A stretch of 64,000 bases of DNA, taken from positions 1,054,001 to 1,118,000 of the forward strand of contig LVKA01000008.1 of assembly GCA_001709035.1 (NCBI GenBank). The letters are read 5' to 3'. The number at the start of each line of letters is the position of its first letter. The first letter of the stretch is position 1. The notes beneath the pieces are model-generated. The model was not told the DNA's origin, searched no databases, and was given only the letters and a program-made list of their open reading frames with translations. Positions 62,604 through 64,000 of the stretch are shown piece after piece. Source of the stretch: Candidatus Thiodiazotropha endoloripes (GTDB lineage: Bacteria; Pseudomonadota; Gammaproteobacteria; Chromatiales; Chromatiaceae). The position numbers were made by a program, and so were the translations under genes.

Positions 62604-64000
62604 ATGTATGAGTCGTTTTTTGGATTCAAGGACACGCCATTTCGCCTGAGTGCGGACGAAAAGTTTCGCTACGCACATAACAACTATCTCCGGGCATCCG
62701 CCTATCTGGCTTATGCGCTGCAGCAGAGCGAAGGCTTTGTGATGATCACCGGGCAACCCGGTTCCGGTAAAACGACGCTGGTCAGAGACGTAATCTCCGA
62801 GATCGACAACTCTAAATTCAACGCACTCAATCTGGTAACCAGTCAGCTCCAGGCGGAAGAGCTATTGAGAAAGGTTGCGCTTGAGTACGGTTTGCCTGCC
62901 GAGTCTTATAACAAGGCAACTTTGTTGACCAGTATCAGCAAACATCTTTCTGACCTCTATGATCGTGGACAACGCTCAATTCTTTTTCTGGATGAGGCTC
63001 AGAATCTATCGGCCAATGGTCTTGAAGAGTTGCGATTGCTTTCGAATCTGCAAAAGGGAAACTGCTCTTTGCTTCAGATTGTGTTGATCGGTCATGATGA
63101 GTTAAGGGAGCTGGTCCTTAACCCAAAAATGGAACACATACAGCAGCGCCTCATTGCAACCTGCCAAATCAAACCCATGTCGGCGGAGCAGAGTCGTGAA
63201 TACATAATTCACCGGATGGGCATCGTCGGCTGGCAACAGGATCCACAATTGGCTGATGAAGTCTATGGATTGGTGCACCAGGCCGCACAGGGCGTGCCAA
63301 GAAAAATCAATCATCTGATGAGTCGACTGTTGCTCTTCGCCTCTCTGGAAGAGAAGCATTCGTTAACAGATGAAGATGTCCTGGTGATCCTCGAAGAGCT
63401 TGTGGATGAGCGACGTATCACCTTGGCAGAGAATGAGTCCTTCACAGACTTTGCCGAGCGATATCGAATCGAGAAACAGCAGCATTCGATGGAGCAGCAG
63501 GCTGCTGTGCAAAAGGCAGTTGTGCACGACATTTTTGAAAACCGTCCTCTGCAGGAACAGTACTTCAATGAAGACGAGGCCGATAAGCGTCAGGAGTTGA
63601 TTGCCAGTACCAATCAGATCACTACAAATCTGCTTTCAGCCATTGATGATGCCGGTCAGAATATTGAGGAAGCCTGGGATCTTCCAGACTCCGATTGGGG
63701 ATCCTGGGAGAGTGATCTGAGCGTAAAAAGACCGCTGCAGACACCAGACCTGGAGTTGAGCCACGCCTCGTTATTCGAAAACAGTGAGTTTGAGGAAGAG
63801 AGTGCTGATGAGAGTGCAACCGATAACGAGCTGTCCGTTGAGTTTCCAAGTGCGGATGAGATATGGAATAGCGATTTGGACAGGAACGCTCTGGATAGTT
63901 TGATTTCGGAGCAACAAAAGCAACGCAATATCAGCACATCTCAGGTTGAGCAGACGCCAAAACATCAAAATTCAAAGCGGATGGATGATGAGCATCGCTG
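62604..64000 (+). CDS. GspA/ExeA-like AAA ATPase (XrtA/PEP-CTERM-type), 3' truncated by window edge
   Basis: The frame is open from ATG 62604 to the last base (at least 465 residues). The AAA region (about 1-270) begins 'MYESFFGFKDTPFRLSADEKF', with Walker A GQPGSGKTT, Walker B 'SILFLDEAQN', 'QRLIATCQIKPMS' (arginine region) and 'GVPRKINHLMSRLLLFA'. It is very close in form to the ExeA/GspA group and to TIGR03015 secretion ATPases of exosortase loci. After residue ~285 there is a long acidic, Gln/Ser-rich region with no recognisable domain, with the rest beyond the window. No exosortase or type II secretion gene is seen here. Confidence 0.88.
   Translation, partial: MYESFFGFKDTPFRLSADEKFRYAHNNYLRASAYLAYALQQSEGFVMITGQPGSGKTTLVRDVISEIDNSKFNALNLVTSQLQAEELLRKVALEYGLPAESYNKATLLTSISKHLSDLYDRGQRSILFLDEAQNLSANGLEELRLLSNLQKGNCSLLQIVLIGHDELRELVLNPKMEHIQQRLIATCQIKPMSAEQSREYIIHRMGIVGWQQDPQLADEVYGLVHQAAQGVPRKINHLMSRLLLFASLEEKHSLTDEDVLVILEELVDERRITLAENESFTDFAERYRIEKQQHSMEQQAAVQKAVVHDIFENRPLQEQYFNEDEADKRQELIASTNQITTNLLSAIDDAGQNIEEAWDLPDSDWGSWESDLSVKRPLQTPDLELSHASLFENSEFEEESADESATDNELSVEFPSADEIWNSDLDRNALDSLISEQQKQRNISTSQVEQTPKHQNSKRMDDEHR

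Overview
The window looks like a chromosomal segment of a free-living or symbiotic gammaproteobacterium of moderate GC. The best evidence is the rpsU-yqeY-dnaG-rpoD macromolecular synthesis cluster (transcribed leftward) with tsaD diverging from rpsU, a complete EF-P beta-lysylation set (efp, epmA, epmB), a tRNA with CAU anticodon beside rpoD, RpoD of gammaproteobacterial length, and ArsM, YajD and DUF2164 genes. Multihaem cytochromes, a DsrE-like protein, sulfurtransferases and a CysB-like regulator fit a sulfur-oxidising lineage of the Chromatiales/Sedimenticola/Thiodiazotropha type, but that placement is inference.

Layout. 1-3000: end of a LysR-type regulator, a sigma-54 activator without a sensor domain, a YgiM-like SH3 protein and a small basic periplasmic protein. 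3100-8400: TonB-dependent receptor, YfiR-like protein and hybrid histidine kinase, probably one sensory module. 8750-13000: MFS transporter with divergent LysR regulator, DUF3754 membrane protein, exported rhodanese. 13150-18080: TetR regulator and RND pump (adaptor plus permease), with four matching palindromic operators in two pairs. 18264-24026: a four-gene translationally coupled operon that is the most interesting locus here. It encodes a TolC-like channel fused to a TIM-barrel hydrolase-like domain, a HlyD-like adaptor, a zinc-ribbon protein with a degenerate GGDEF domain that keeps its c-di-GMP I-site, and a processive GT2 glycosyltransferase. I read it as a c-di-GMP-controlled exopolysaccharide synthesis and export machine.

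24070-34000: Tat-exported aldo/keto reductase and nucleotide transporter, a 1-kb non-coding stretch, a PKD-decahaem cytochrome resembling octahaem tetrathionate reductase, a DsrE-like protein, a WD40-cytochrome c fusion, and a dienelactone-hydrolase-like gene broken by an in-frame amber codon. 34200-37200: YajD, DUF2164 and an AbiE type IV toxin-antitoxin pair with a perfect upstream inverted repeat. 37340-46710: tRNA, rpoD, dnaG, yqeY, rpsU, tsaD and the EF-P modification genes. This part is interrupted by a ~700-bp tandem duplication that left truncated copies of epmB and tsaD and a 21-base poly-C run.

46996-47258 is a MITE-like foldback element with 26-bp perfect terminal inverted repeats. 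47290-51800: a class 3 lipase, a permuted papain-like protein, a membrane diguanylate cyclase and an outer-membrane protein. 52000-55520: a large PKD-repeat autotransporter. 55780-57000: arsR-arsM. 57020-60530: an aminotransferase, sulfurtransferase, SCO-like and phosphatidylserine decarboxylase operon. 60958-64000: a lipoprotein and a GspA/ExeA-like ATPase that runs off the end of the window.
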